Positions 26,605 through 36,683 of a stretch of 64,000 bases of DNA are shown in pieces. Origin of the DNA: Sphingobacterium prati (GTDB lineage Bacteria > Bacteroidota > Bacteroidia > Sphingobacteriales > Sphingobacteriaceae); assembly GCF_013167215.1 (NCBI RefSeq), contig NZ_JABJWY010000038.1, positions 735,650-799,649 on the forward strand, in the 5' to 3' direction. The notes under the pieces are model-generated. The model made no database searches. It had not been told where the DNA came from and saw only the letters and a program-made list of their open reading frames with translations. Both the position numbers and the translations under genes were made by a program. The stretch's first letter is position 1. The number at the start of each line of letters is the position of its first letter.

Positions 26605-29600
26605 ATGAGAAAAATCAAAACCTTGTTGTTTCTGATTTCTGTGGCACAAGTCGCCTTGGCTCAGGAAAAGAAAATTGTGGGAACAGTCTATGGTCCTGAT
26701 GCAAAACCGATGTCGGGGGTAACGGTCAGCATAAAAGGCAAAAGCAAGCAGGCAAGTACCAACAAAGATGGACAATACACTATTGCCGTTGGCTCTCTCC
26801 AGGATACCCTAGTTTTTTCTTCTGTAGGATTTATTCGAGCAGAAAAGCCAGCTGCCATCGGAAATAATATTATTGTAACTCTACAGGAAGATGCGCGTGG
26901 ACTTGATGAGGTTGTTGTTATTGGCTATGGTACTGTCTCGCGTAAGGATCTTGCGGGTGCAGTGAGTTCGATCAAAGGAAAGGAATTGGAGAAAGCGCCT
27001 GTGGTCAATGTTGCCGAAGCATTGACCGGTCGGCTGCCGGGGGTACAGGTCACCACGGTGGATGGTGCTCCGGGGGCGGAGATCGTTATTCGGGTGCGTG
27101 GGGGTGGTTCAATTACGCAGGATAATGCACCCCTTTACATTGTCGATGGGTTTATTGTCAATAACCTCAATGATATCTCTGCTTCAGATATCGAATCCAT
27201 TGATGTACTAAAAGATGCCTCATCAACAGCAATTTATGGTTCTAAAGGAGCAAATGGTGTCGTTATTGTCACCACCAAGACTCCTAAGGCTGGCAAGACT
27301 AGCATCAATTATAATAACTTTTTTCAAAGTAAGTATATGCCTAAGGAATTGGGTGTACTCTCGCCCTATGAATTTGCCCTCCTGCATTATGAATATGGAA
27401 TGATTCGCGGAACAACGTCTAGCGAGTATACCAACTTTAAAAAATTCTTTGGCGAATACGATGACTTAGAACTATATAAATATCAAGCGGGAACCAATTG
27501 GCAAGATCAGCTTTTTGGGGGAGCCGTACGTTCAAGTCAGCACAATCTCTCCATATCCGGTGGTACCGAGAAAACCAAATGGGGCTTTAACAATACCTAT
27601 AATAAGGACGAAGGATTGATGCTGAATTCCGGACAGAAACGCTATTACTTCAACTTCAAATTGAATCATGAGCTTTATAAAAACCTCAAATTGGATCTCT
27701 CCGCCCGGTATACCAATAATGTGATCGATGGCGCCGGAACATCGGGATCGTCAAGCGTCCGTATTTCAGATGGTATCCAGACCAGACCAATTAATGGTTT
27801 GGTGGATCACATGGTTATCGATCCGACCAGCATCGTCGACGGTGAAGACGATTACGATAATTTTCTTCGTAGCCTGATCAATCCTGTTGAACTCGCTAAA
27901 CAAGATTACCGACAACGGAAAACCCGTGATTTTAGTTTCGGGGCGGCCATTACCTATAACCCGTTGAAAAATCTGACCCTGCGTTCCGAGTCTGCAATCA
28001 CCCTGCGCGGAGGTGACAGTAAACGCTACTGGGGCCCACTGACAGGAGAATCCCGGAATGTGGGTTTGAATTTGCCTTTAGGTCAAATTGATTTATCCAA
28101 TGCAAGCATCTATCGTTTTGTTAATACCGCTAACTATACAGCCATCAAGAATAAAAAACATAATTTAAATCTCCTGCTGGGACATGAATTGAGTTTTACA
28201 ACGGGTAATACCAGCTTGAACCGGGCCAAATATTTCGACGAAAATGTAACGCCAGAGGTTTTATTTTCGAATATGGCCTTGGGGACACCCGAACGCATGG
28301 AAACTTATGAGGTCCGTGGCGAAGATTTTGTATCCTTTTTTGGCCGTGCAAATTATTCCTATTTAGATCGTTATATTCTCTATGCCACATTACGTGCCGA
28401 CGGTAGTAGTAAATTCGCGCCGACCAAACGATGGGGCTACTTCCCTTCAGCGTCTTTCGCATGGAAGGTAAAAGAAGAAGATTTCTTGAAGGATGTGAAT
28501 TTTATCAATGACCTAAAGCTACGCTTGAGCTATGGCCAGGCAGGAAATAACCGGATCGCCAACGATTCATGGAGAATGCTGTATGGACCTAGCCAAAATC
28601 GCCCGTATGGCGCCGGGGATATTAATCAGACATATTATAATATCTTAAACTCGTCTTTGCCTAATCCCAATTTAAAATGGGAAACAACAGTCTCGCGTAA
28701 TTTAGGGTTAGATTTCAGTCTTTTTAACAATAAACTTTCGGCCATCATTGATATCTACAAAAACACAACAAAAGATTTGATTATCGACAATGAAATTCCA
28801 GCTTTTAATGGTTTTACAAAGCAATTGATCAATCTTGGAGAAACGAGCAACAAGGGTATTGAAATAGGGTTGACAGCACCACTGATCGAAAAGCAGGATT
28901 ATGGCTTGTCGCTATCCTTCAATATCGGGCGCAATATTCCGAAAATTGAAAAACTGGATGGTAACAACAAGCGGATTCTCCAATCCAACTGGGCGGGGAC
29001 GGACCTCAAATCGCAAGATGATTACCTTTTTAATGTGGGTGAAACCATCGGGCAGATTTATGGGTATGTTGCCGATGGTTTCTATACATCGAATGATTTT
29101 GAATCTTACAATGGTGGTAGCTCCTATACCCTTAAGGATGGAATTGCTTCGTCGCAGGGTATACTTGGCGGGACGTTGGGCATCAGACCTGGTACAATGA
29201 AGCTAAAAGATCTCAATGGAGATGGTCTCATTACAGCTGAAGGGGATAGGCAGGTGATTGGAAATGCTCTACCTAAACATTCTGGGGGAATAGGACTCAA
29301 TGGAAGGTATAAGAATTTTGATTTAAGCACTTTCTTCAATTGGGTATATGGCAATGATATTTATAACACGGGGCGCATACAATATAATATGCTCTACCGG
29401 ACGACATTCGGTAATATATCGGATCGGATGAATTCCCATGACCGCTTTAAGTACATTAACGACGCGGGGGAATTGGTAACAGGCTTGGATGAGCTTGCAG
29501 CACTGAATAAAGATGCCAAAGTATGGTCGCCTTTTTCGATGGGAACAGCTTCACCGGTGCTGACTTCCGATGCGATTGAAGATGGTTCATTCTTTCGCCT

Positions 29601-29841
29601 CTCTTATATTACGCTTGGATATACCTTGCCGAAACAATTGACTTCACGCGTAGGAATAGCCTCTTTGCGTCTTTTTGCAACAGTTTATAATGCCTTCGTC
29701 TGGACTAAATATTCAGGATACGACCCTGAAGTATCCACGACCAGAAGCAGTGCATATGCAGCGCTAACACCAGGTGTGGATTATTCTGCCTATCCCAAGA
29801 GTAGAACGTTTACGTTCGGTTTAAATGTCAATTTTAAATAA
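26605..29841 (+). CDS. SusC-like TonB-dependent outer-membrane transporter (pair 3)
   Basis: A 1078-residue SusC-family protein. The signal peptide ends at residue 20 (ALAQ), a carboxypeptidase-regulatory-like domain spans 22-95, and DEVVVIGYG lies at 101-109, with plug and barrel after it. It opens the second cluster, which encodes pectate lyases and a methylesterase, so homogalacturonan oligomers are the likely cargo. The SusD start codon at 29849 lies only 7 bases after the stop, so the pair is tightly coupled. Control probably comes from the composite operator at 26338-26376. Confidence 0.93.
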   Translation: MRKIKTLLFLISVAQVALAQEKKIVGTVYGPDAKPMSGVTVSIKGKSKQASTNKDGQYTIAVGSLQDTLVFSSVGFIRAEKPAAIGNNIIVTLQEDARGLDEVVVIGYGTVSRKDLAGAVSSIKGKELEKAPVVNVAEALTGRLPGVQVTTVDGAPGAEIVIRVRGGGSITQDNAPLYIVDGFIVNNLNDISASDIESIDVLKDASSTAIYGSKGANGVVIVTTKTPKAGKTSINYNNFFQSKYMPKELGVLSPYEFALLHYEYGMIRGTTSSEYTNFKKFFGEYDDLELYKYQAGTNWQDQLFGGAVRSSQHNLSISGGTEKTKWGFNNTYNKDEGLMLNSGQKRYYFNFKLNHELYKNLKLDLSARYTNNVIDGAGTSGSSSVRISDGIQTRPINGLVDHMVIDPTSIVDGEDDYDNFLRSLINPVELAKQDYRQRKTRDFSFGAAITYNPLKNLTLRSESAITLRGGDSKRYWGPLTGESRNVGLNLPLGQIDLSNASIYRFVNTANYTAIKNKKHNLNLLLGHELSFTTGNTSLNRAKYFDENVTPEVLFSNMALGTPERMETYEVRGEDFVSFFGRANYSYLDRYILYATLRADGSSKFAPTKRWGYFPSASFAWKVKEEDFLKDVNFINDLKLRLSYGQAGNNRIANDSWRMLYGPSQNRPYGAGDINQTYYNILNSSLPNPNLKWETTVSRNLGLDFSLFNNKLSAIIDIYKNTTKDLIIDNEIPAFNGFTKQLINLGETSNKGIEIGLTAPLIEKQDYGLSLSFNIGRNIPKIEKLDGNNKRILQSNWAGTDLKSQDDYLFNVGETIGQIYGYVADGFYTSNDFESYNGGSSYTLKDGIASSQGILGGTLGIRPGTMKLKDLNGDGLITAEGDRQVIGNALPKHSGGIGLNGRYKNFDLSTFFNWVYGNDIYNTGRIQYNMLYRTTFGNISDRMNSHDRFKYINDAGELVTGLDELAALNKDAKVWSPFSMGTASPVLTSDAIEDGSFFRLSYITLGYTLPKQLTSRVGIASLRLFATVYNAFVWTKYSGYDPEVSTTRSSAYAALTPGVDYSAYPKSRTFTFGLNVNFK

Positions 29842-29848
29842 GAAGATC

Positions 29849-31687
29849 ATGAGAAAATATTTTAGAAAATCAAGATATATTGCTTTGGTTATTTCACTGG
29901 GACTGATCTCCTGTGAGAAGTTTTTAGATACGGATTCACCATCAAATTTTACACAAGAGACAATCTATGCAAATGTGAGTGATGCAACCAAAGGAGTGAG
30001 CAGCATCTACGCTTTATTTAATCAAGATGCCTTTACTTCCAGGCTTTCCAACGCGTTTATTCCAAATACGGACATTGAAGTTGGTGGGGTGGGAGCTGCG
30101 CCTGAAAACTCGAGAAGGGATATCTGGTCGATGGAAGCCACGGATGGTAACGGCGATATCCGGACGGTTTGGAACAACGCCTATAATGCGATTAATCGCG
30201 CTAATCTGGCTGTCGAAGGAATTGAACAGTCTCCTCTTGCCAATCATGCCGACATGAAGCAGCTGCTAGGTGAAGCTAAGACACTCCGGGCGCTATGGTA
30301 TTATTGGTTGGTAAATTATTGGGGGGATATTCCATTCAAATTAAAACCTACACAAGGGGGAGATAATTTATACCTGTCGCGAACTGGGCGGGATACGATA
30401 TTAAGTACCCTGATACAAGATCTCATCAGTATTGAGCCGAGTATGAAACCGGCTTCACAGTTGACCTATGGTGTAGAGACCGTGAACCGTGAATTTACGC
30501 AAGGACTCATCGCCCGCCTTGCACTATGTCGGGGTGGGTACTGGCTATATCCTGATATGACCATGAAACGTAAGGAGGATTATTTGACGTATTATCAAAT
30601 TGCAAAGGACTACAGTAAAAAAGTGATTGATGAATCAGGTCATACGCTGGATCCAAAGTTCGCGGATGTTTTTGATAATCAGAGTAAATGGGTTGTTGAG
30701 AATAAAACCGATATCTTATATGAGGTTGCTTTTGCACCCGGATTTGGCGATGTTGGATGGAATATTGGTGTAGCTGTAGACGCGGGAGATCATCCTTATG
30801 GATCTGGTTCAAGTTATATGCCCTATAACCCTGCATATGTCTATAGTTTTGATACCTTGGATACCCGATTAGCTAAGACAGCAGCTTTCGTCAAATATAA
30901 TTCGAAATTAGAACAGGCCACGATCAGTGCTACGGGGATCGGTATAGGCAAATGGAATAGAATGCTTATGCCGACACCATCAGGTTCAAACTCGGCTAAA
31001 GGAACAGGTATAAACTGGCCAATCATGCGTTTATCCGATGTTATCCTGATGTATGCAGAAAGTGAGAATGAGCTGAATGGTCCTACGCCCCAGGCCCAAG
31101 AGGCATTGAAAAAAGTACGGCAACGTGCCTTTTCAGCAGCAACATGGGCGAATAAGGTTGACCAATACCTGGCTCAGGTTTCGGGGAGTAAAGCGACCTT
31201 TTTCAATGCGATAGTTGATGAACGCGCTTGGGAGCTGGGTGGTGAATGCATTCGTCATTATGATTTAATCCGATGGAATCTATTTGGTAAAAAAATTGCC
31301 GAAAATCGCAAAAAACTAATTGAGATAGGAGAAAATACGTTTAATGGGGCGGGCCCATATGCGAGCTTACCGGGTAATCTTTATTATCGTTTGAAAGCAG
31401 ACAAAACAATTGAATGGTATGGTGGGATATTCAAGCAGGTACTTGTGCCACCTAAATTAAAAGATAGTCCTTCTAAGGGAGATAATCCAGACGGATATAC
31501 GAGTCTGACTTGGCTTAAGGCGCTGTATAACGATAAAGAAAAGCGTGCCGCGGATTACATCTTGCGTTCATGGCGGGGATATAAGGACGATACAGGAATG
31601 GCCCCTGCGCCCTATATATTACCCTTGCATAGTTCTACTGTGACCAGCAGTTTGGGGACATTAAAAAATGAAGGCTATAATTTTTAA
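29849..31687 (+). CDS. SusD-like surface glycan-binding lipoprotein (pair 3)
   Basis: A SusD/RagB protein of 612 residues from the preferred ATG at 29849 (MRKYFRKSRYIALV...). An upstream in-frame ATG at 29825 overlaps the SusC gene and adds a poor N-terminus. The lipobox is LGLISC. Family features are GEAKTLRALWYYWLVNYWGDIP and the C-terminal region with ERAWELGGECIRHYDLIRWN. It ends in LKNEGYNF, a common SusD terminus. It should cooperate with the SusC encoded just upstream in capturing galacturonic acid oligomers. Confidence 0.92.
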   Translation: MRKYFRKSRYIALVISLGLISCEKFLDTDSPSNFTQETIYANVSDATKGVSSIYALFNQDAFTSRLSNAFIPNTDIEVGGVGAAPENSRRDIWSMEATDGNGDIRTVWNNAYNAINRANLAVEGIEQSPLANHADMKQLLGEAKTLRALWYYWLVNYWGDIPFKLKPTQGGDNLYLSRTGRDTILSTLIQDLISIEPSMKPASQLTYGVETVNREFTQGLIARLALCRGGYWLYPDMTMKRKEDYLTYYQIAKDYSKKVIDESGHTLDPKFADVFDNQSKWVVENKTDILYEVAFAPGFGDVGWNIGVAVDAGDHPYGSGSSYMPYNPAYVYSFDTLDTRLAKTAAFVKYNSKLEQATISATGIGIGKWNRMLMPTPSGSNSAKGTGINWPIMRLSDVILMYAESENELNGPTPQAQEALKKVRQRAFSAATWANKVDQYLAQVSGSKATFFNAIVDERAWELGGECIRHYDLIRWNLFGKKIAENRKKLIEIGENTFNGAGPYASLPGNLYYRLKADKTIEWYGGIFKQVLVPPKLKDSPSKGDNPDGYTSLTWLKALYNDKEKRAADYILRSWRGYKDDTGMAPAPYILPLHSSTVTSSLGTLKNEGYNF

Positions 31688-31734
31688 TCAGGTTATTTTC
31701 CATTGGATTGATGGAAAACAAAAACGTATTTAAG

Positions 31735-33372
31735 ATGAAACGTATATCATATTTAATGCATTCGATTATGCTTTTAAGCATAGTGGCACTGCTCCTGTCG
31801 GGCTGTGAAAAAGAATGGACAGCGGAGTTGGACGGTGATGATGCTCCACGTTTGTTTAGACCCTCTATGAAGGGGGCACTCGTAGCCACCGGTAATTATA
31901 TTGATGTTGCCTGGCAGGAAAGTGAAGGCGCAGGCGGTTATAAAGTTGAAGTTAGCGTAGATACTTTTAAAACAGTAGCAAAATCAATTGATGTCGTAGA
32001 CACAACAGGGGGGACGGTGGACGACTTGCTTTGGGAGCAACTGTATCAAGTTCGTGTAACAACGCTACACCCCACGGATGCTGCTAAAAATTCGAGACCG
32101 GCGGATTTCGGTGAAATAAAGACTCCGCGGTTTCCTACGATCGTCATTAATCCGGTTTCATCGGATGTCGGGGTGAACCGCATTCTGTTTAAATGGAATA
32201 ATGAAGGGGGCGCCGTGACCACGGTCAAGGTTTTTCAGGCAGCTGCCGAATCTACTCCCGAAACGCTCGTGCAGACCATTGCATTAACACCGCAAAATAT
32301 TAGCGATGCCTGGATCCTGATCGAAAATCTAAAAGCGGCAACGGCCTATCGTGTGGCGCTTTATAGCGGTGAGAAATTTAGGGGTGAAAATAATTACACG
32401 ACGAAAGATCCTTTGAGCGGTGAAATCATCGATTTGAGCAAGGAAAACCCTGCGGGTGTTAATTTGGGGGATGTGATTGCAAATGCCAATGCAGGGGCGA
32501 CCATCTTATTGAAAAAGGGAGCCACATACGAAATATCGACCGCTGTTAATTTCAGTAAATCAGTGACGGTTATGTCCGAAGATAATCCATTGGTCAAGCT
32601 CAAAGCGCAATTGTCCATCAGCGGAGTATCTAATTTTGGTATTACAGCCAACAGTACGATTGCTAAGCTTGCCTTTATTGACCTCGAAATATTTAGCAAT
32701 GATGCGGCTGGTAAATACATCTTCAACCCAAATACAATGGCAACTATCGATCTGTTTTCTTTTGAAAACTGTATCATACATGATGTGCGCGGAGTGACCA
32801 GGTATAGAGGAGGCATCACGGTCGGGCAACAGACTTTTTCCAATTGTATCATTTATAATGTTGGGGGCTATGCTGTAGTAACGGTCGATGACAATAAGTC
32901 GGCAGTCAATAATTTTACGTTGGAAAATTCAACGGTCTATAACGCAGATGTATTTCTAGCTAGTAAAAATAATGCTAGTGGCCAGTACAAGATTGAATAT
33001 GTCACATTGTATCGTGCTCCACTTTCAGGAAGAAACTTTATAGATTTTGATGGAACAAAAAATACCATTGCAGGTGGGCTCACGATCGCAGGCGTAATAT
33101 TCGGTGATCCAAAGACGACCGATGTAAATGCGACAAACAAGACACTCGGGGGGATAAGAATAAACCCAAGCACACAGATTACCGGCGGTGGAAATTATCG
33201 CACGGCCGATTTTACCTGGAAGGAAGCGTCTGATTTAATTCCGCTGTCCACACTTGATTATTCCAAGAAAAGCACGGATTTATTTACAGATCCAGATGCG
33301 GGCAACTTCAAGATCAAAGATAACGGCTTTGCCGGAAAAGACAGTGCCGGCGATCCACGTTGGAGACCATAA
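31735..33372 (+). CDS. Surface lipoprotein with FN3-like and beta-helix domains (DUF4957/DUF5123 type)
   Basis: From the ATG at 31735 the protein has 545 residues and a clear lipobox (LLLSGC). ATG 31711 and TTG 31708 are possible but would put charged residues before the signal. Residues 40-230 look like two fibronectin-type III modules. The rest is a right-handed parallel beta-helix with short Asn- and Val-rich coils (ITANSTIAKLAFIDLEIF, NFTLENSTVYNADVF). I see no PL1, PL9 or GH28 catalytic motif. I recognise the DUF4957/DUF5123 combination as a frequent companion of SusCD in pectin loci. It is probably a surface glycan-binding protein in the SusE/F position; that is inferred from place and architecture. 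Confidence 0.72.
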   Translation: MKRISYLMHSIMLLSIVALLLSGCEKEWTAELDGDDAPRLFRPSMKGALVATGNYIDVAWQESEGAGGYKVEVSVDTFKTVAKSIDVVDTTGGTVDDLLWEQLYQVRVTTLHPTDAAKNSRPADFGEIKTPRFPTIVINPVSSDVGVNRILFKWNNEGGAVTTVKVFQAAAESTPETLVQTIALTPQNISDAWILIENLKAATAYRVALYSGEKFRGENNYTTKDPLSGEIIDLSKENPAGVNLGDVIANANAGATILLKKGATYEISTAVNFSKSVTVMSEDNPLVKLKAQLSISGVSNFGITANSTIAKLAFIDLEIFSNDAAGKYIFNPNTMATIDLFSFENCIIHDVRGVTRYRGGITVGQQTFSNCIIYNVGGYAVVTVDDNKSAVNNFTLENSTVYNADVFLASKNNASGQYKIEYVTLYRAPLSGRNFIDFDGTKNTIAGGLTIAGVIFGDPKTTDVNATNKTLGGIRINPSTQITGGGNYRTADFTWKEASDLIPLSTLDYSKKSTDLFTDPDAGNFKIKDNGFAGKDSAGDPRWRP

Positions 33373-33381
33373 GGATAACCG

Positions 33382-33417
33382 ATTCCTATATAGCTGAGTG
33401 ATCGGCTATATAGGAAT
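33382..33417. promoter_or_regulatory. Perfect 13-bp inverted repeat between operon genes
   Basis: ATTCCTATATAGC (33382-33394) is inverted perfectly at 33405-33417 with a 10-base loop. There is no T-run after it, so it is not a standard terminator. It lies in the 74-base gap between the beta-helix lipoprotein and the first pectate lyase and may be an mRNA processing or stability hairpin. Confidence 0.55.
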
Positions 33418-33446
33418 AGCTATGCCTCATTTAAACCTTACTTAAC

Positions 33447-35180
33447 ATGATGAAATTATCGACAGTACTACTGTTAACTACGGTTAGCATGTATGCCGCA
33501 TGCTCAAAATCCATTGTACAACAGCCCGACAACGGGATAGTTTTGGCGGACCCTTCAAATCTAAATGTGCAGGTCGAAGGGACAAAAGTAAATTTTAGCT
33601 GGAAGAAGGATCCACTGGCAGATGGTTATTTCCTGCAATTAGCGGAAGGAACTTCTTTCAGTAAAGAGGTGCACTCCAGCGATACGATCCAAAATGAACA
33701 ATATGCCTTTGCTGATTTAAAACCAAAGACAGACTATACCTTACGGATTCGGGCGATAGACCGCGATAATCCAGCATTTACATCGCGAAGTATATACAAG
33801 TCCTTCCAGACAGGAGCTGTTGCTGTGGAGCAGGTATATGCTTTTCCAGGGGCCGAAGGCTTTGCACGTCAGGTTACAGGTGGTCGGGGAGGTCGGATCA
33901 TCAAAGTGACCAACCTGAATGATACTGGGCCGGGGAGCCTGCGCGAAGCCTTAAACCAAACTGGGGCACGTATTATCGTCTTTGAAGTGTCTGGCAATAT
34001 CGTATTAAAGAGTAACCTGGATATCAAGAATGGCGATCTGACTATCGCCGGGCAATCCGCTCCGGGAGACGGAATCTGCCTACAAGATTATCCTGTCACT
34101 GTCAAAGCCGATAACGTTGTCATCCGATTTATGCGATTCCGAATGGGAGACCGGCAACAAGCTGAGGGGGATGCAATAGGTGGTTTTGAACGTAAGAATA
34201 TGCTGATTGACCATTGTTCGATGAGTTGGTCTACAGATGAATGTGCGTCATTTTATAATAATGATAACTTCACCATGCAATGGTGTATTATAACCGAAAG
34301 TTTACGTTTGTCAGCACATTTTAAAGGAGCGCATGGTTATGGGGCTATTTGGGGAGGAAAGAAGGCAACATTTCATCACAATCTGGTAGCACATCATGAC
34401 AGCCGAAATCCTCGTTTAGGGGAGCGTGAAGGATCGGAGTATGCGTTGACGGATCTCGTTGATATCAGAAATAACGTTTTCTACAATTGGGCAAGCAATA
34501 GCGGATATGGTGGTGAAGCGATGCATGTCAATATGGTTAATAATTATTATAAACCTGGTCCTGCTACCCGGTCTGGTGTTCGTGGCAGAATAGTATCCAT
34601 CGATAAATATCTGAAAAATGAAGCTTCACCCATTTTCAATAAGTGGGGAGAATTTTATGTTCAGGGAAATATCATTGAAGGAAATGATCTTGCTAATTCC
34701 GATAACTGGACAAATGCCGTTGCAAATCAATTCAACACAAAATATGGCATACTGGACGCGGCTACGCTGAGTGCCATTCGGCTGTCAGCAGCTTTGCCGA
34801 TTGAAGATAATGTGAAAACTGAATCAGCTGAACAAGCTTATCAAACCGTTCTGGAGAAAGTGGGCGCCTCACTCGTACGGGATGATGCTGACATCCGGAT
34901 TATAAATACCGTTAAGAATGGAAATTTTACGGCCAATGGATCTAGTGGCGATGAGCGGAGCCGAAATGGCATCATTGACTCACAAGACGATGTTGGTGGA
35001 TGGCCTCAACTCAAACAAGGAACAGTGCTAAAAGACAGCGATGGGGACGGCATGCCAGATGCATGGGAAATCGCCAATAAGTTGGATCCTAGCAAAGCAA
35101 ATGCAAATGATAGGGATTTGAGTGAGGGCTATGATAACGTTGAGGTATATTTAAATAGTTTGGTAAAACATTTATATTAA
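33447..35180 (+). CDS. PL1 pectate lyase with N-terminal FN3 domain, lipoprotein
   Basis: A 577-residue protein with a lipobox near MYAACSK. Residues 30-120 form an FN3 domain (VNFSWKKDPLADGYFLQLAEG). Residues 130-430 are a PL1 beta-helix: AFPGAEGFARQVTGGRGGR, VTNLNDTGPGSLREAL, DGICLQDYPV, DHCSMSWSTDE and the catalytic-Arg region HHDSRNPRLG. The C-terminus carries a calcium-binding-like DSDGDGMPDAWE motif. PL1 enzymes cleave polygalacturonate by beta-elimination with calcium. The signal and lipobox suggest the cell surface. The CE8 gene starts two bases after its stop codon, so the pair should be translated together. Confidence 0.92.
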   Translation: MMKLSTVLLLTTVSMYAACSKSIVQQPDNGIVLADPSNLNVQVEGTKVNFSWKKDPLADGYFLQLAEGTSFSKEVHSSDTIQNEQYAFADLKPKTDYTLRIRAIDRDNPAFTSRSIYKSFQTGAVAVEQVYAFPGAEGFARQVTGGRGGRIIKVTNLNDTGPGSLREALNQTGARIIVFEVSGNIVLKSNLDIKNGDLTIAGQSAPGDGICLQDYPVTVKADNVVIRFMRFRMGDRQQAEGDAIGGFERKNMLIDHCSMSWSTDECASFYNNDNFTMQWCIITESLRLSAHFKGAHGYGAIWGGKKATFHHNLVAHHDSRNPRLGEREGSEYALTDLVDIRNNVFYNWASNSGYGGEAMHVNMVNNYYKPGPATRSGVRGRIVSIDKYLKNEASPIFNKWGEFYVQGNIIEGNDLANSDNWTNAVANQFNTKYGILDAATLSAIRLSAALPIEDNVKTESAEQAYQTVLEKVGASLVRDDADIRIINTVKNGNFTANGSSGDERSRNGIIDSQDDVGGWPQLKQGTVLKDSDGDGMPDAWEIANKLDPSKANANDRDLSEGYDNVEVYLNSLVKHLY

Positions 35181-35182
35181 AC

Positions 35183-36529
35183 ATGAGTTCGATGAAAAAT
35201 CAAATCTTACATTGGATCAATAGTGCGGTTTATTTCAATTGCATCCTATTCCTTCTTTCATGCAAAAATGAAATGCTGTATAATCAACATGTGCTGTCTG
35301 AATTAGAAGGTCCCCAAGAGGTACGTATTGAAAGCCAGCATAATCAAGTAGCCGTCAGCTGGAATCCCATTGCTGCTGCAGACGGATATTTTGCTGAACT
35401 TTCAAAAGGACCTTCTTTTGTCTCAACTTTGAGACAGTCAGATACGATAAAGAATACCAAATATACCTTTGAGGGCTTGGAAGCAAATACAGCTTATACA
35501 GTCAGACTGCGGAGCATAAGCCTTACATCGCCATCCCTTACCTCCAAAAAACAGGTGAAGACGTTCACAACTGCAGCGATACCCAAAGAGGATTTCGTAC
35601 CTGATATTGTTGTCGCAAAAGATGGTACTGGAGATTATGTTTCTGTACAGGAAGCCATTCATGCAGCTCCTGTCAATGGAGCACAACCCTTTTATATCTA
35701 TATCAAATCCGGAACCTATAAAGAAGTCGTTGAAATACCGCAAAATAAACCCCTTATTCACCTAATAGGTGAAGATAAAGAAACGACCATTTTGACATTT
35801 GACAATTACAGTGGTAAAACTAAGCCTGGCGGTGGTACATATGGAACCGCAGATTCCCGTTCTGTCTATATAAAAGGAGATCAATTTGTTGGTGAAAGAC
35901 TTACCTTTGCCAATTCTGCTGGTATGGATGCCGGACAAGCAGTTGCTTTATATATCGATGCGCCTAGGTCCGCCTTCAATGATTGTAAAATGCTGGGGTA
36001 TCAGGATACCTGGTACGGACATAATGGAACAAAGTCCCTGCTGGAAAATTGTTATATAGAAGGCTCTGTGGATTTTATGTTCGGAGGTTCCTCAACTTTG
36101 TTTTCCAAATGCCAGGTTCATAGCAACCGTACCGGTGGCTATATTACCGCCGCCTCTACACCAGCTGAGCAGCAATATGGTTATGTCTTTGCCGACTGTA
36201 AACTCACCGCGGCAAACAATGTCTCAGAGGTGTGGTTGGGTCGACCTTGGCGCCCTTACGCAAAAGTTGTCTTTATGGATACTGAAATGGGAAAACATAT
36301 TCGGCCGCAGGGGTGGCATAATTGGGGAAATCCTGAGAATGAAAAGACGGCATATTATGCGGAATATAAGAGCATGGGCGAAGGAGCTGATATAAGCAGC
36401 CGAGTTAGCTGGTCACATCAGCTGACCGATGCCGAAGTGCAGCAATATACAAAAGAGAAGGTGTTGGATGGCTGGGAACCGACTTTCTTACCGGAAAATG
36501 TGCGAATAGTAACAAAATTAAACAAATAG
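35183..36529 (+). CDS. CE8 pectin methylesterase with N-terminal FN3 domain, lipoprotein
   Basis: A 448-residue protein with a lipobox (LFLLSC, about residues 22-27). An FN3 domain (VAVSWNPIAAADGYFAELSKG) resembles that of the preceding lyase, so both enzymes may share a surface anchor module. Residues 140-448 are a CE8 beta-helix with all expected residues: QAVALY, the two catalytic aspartates Asp275 (QDTWY) and Asp297 (VDFMFG), and Arg354 (LGRPW). CE8 enzymes remove methyl esters from homogalacturonan and so create substrate for the flanking PL1 lyases. Length is normal for bacterial members with an added domain. Confidence 0.94.
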   Translation: MSSMKNQILHWINSAVYFNCILFLLSCKNEMLYNQHVLSELEGPQEVRIESQHNQVAVSWNPIAAADGYFAELSKGPSFVSTLRQSDTIKNTKYTFEGLEANTAYTVRLRSISLTSPSLTSKKQVKTFTTAAIPKEDFVPDIVVAKDGTGDYVSVQEAIHAAPVNGAQPFYIYIKSGTYKEVVEIPQNKPLIHLIGEDKETTILTFDNYSGKTKPGGGTYGTADSRSVYIKGDQFVGERLTFANSAGMDAGQAVALYIDAPRSAFNDCKMLGYQDTWYGHNGTKSLLENCYIEGSVDFMFGGSSTLFSKCQVHSNRTGGYITAASTPAEQQYGYVFADCKLTAANNVSEVWLGRPWRPYAKVVFMDTEMGKHIRPQGWHNWGNPENEKTAYYAEYKSMGEGADISSRVSWSHQLTDAEVQQYTKEKVLDGWEPTFLPENVRIVTKLNK

Positions 36530-36572
36530 GAGAAAACAGGCTATGATACCGTGGTGTCTTTTTGACATACAA

Positions 36573-36603
36573 CAGTACAGTGCAGGATGATGAAACCGGT
36601 TGC
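36573..36603 (+). promoter_or_regulatory. Composite operator: tandem CAGGA-like half-sites plus palindrome
   Basis: CAGTACAGTG (36573) is a diverged first half-site, followed by CAGGATGATG (36583), then the palindrome-like GAAACCGGTTGC (36592-36603). It lies about 80 bases before the second pectate lyase start (36684). The motif order is reversed relative to 16295-16325. Confidence 0.5.
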
Positions 36604-36683
36604 ATTGTGTAATATTGTGTAAACCAATATATAACAATTATAAACCCAATGCCAGCACTGGTTGGCTTGAAAATCTCATCATT

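Noticed and set aside
32394..32852. 152-aa minus-strand open frame
   Set aside because: It lies fully inside the beta-helix lipoprotein gene and has no signal or known motif.
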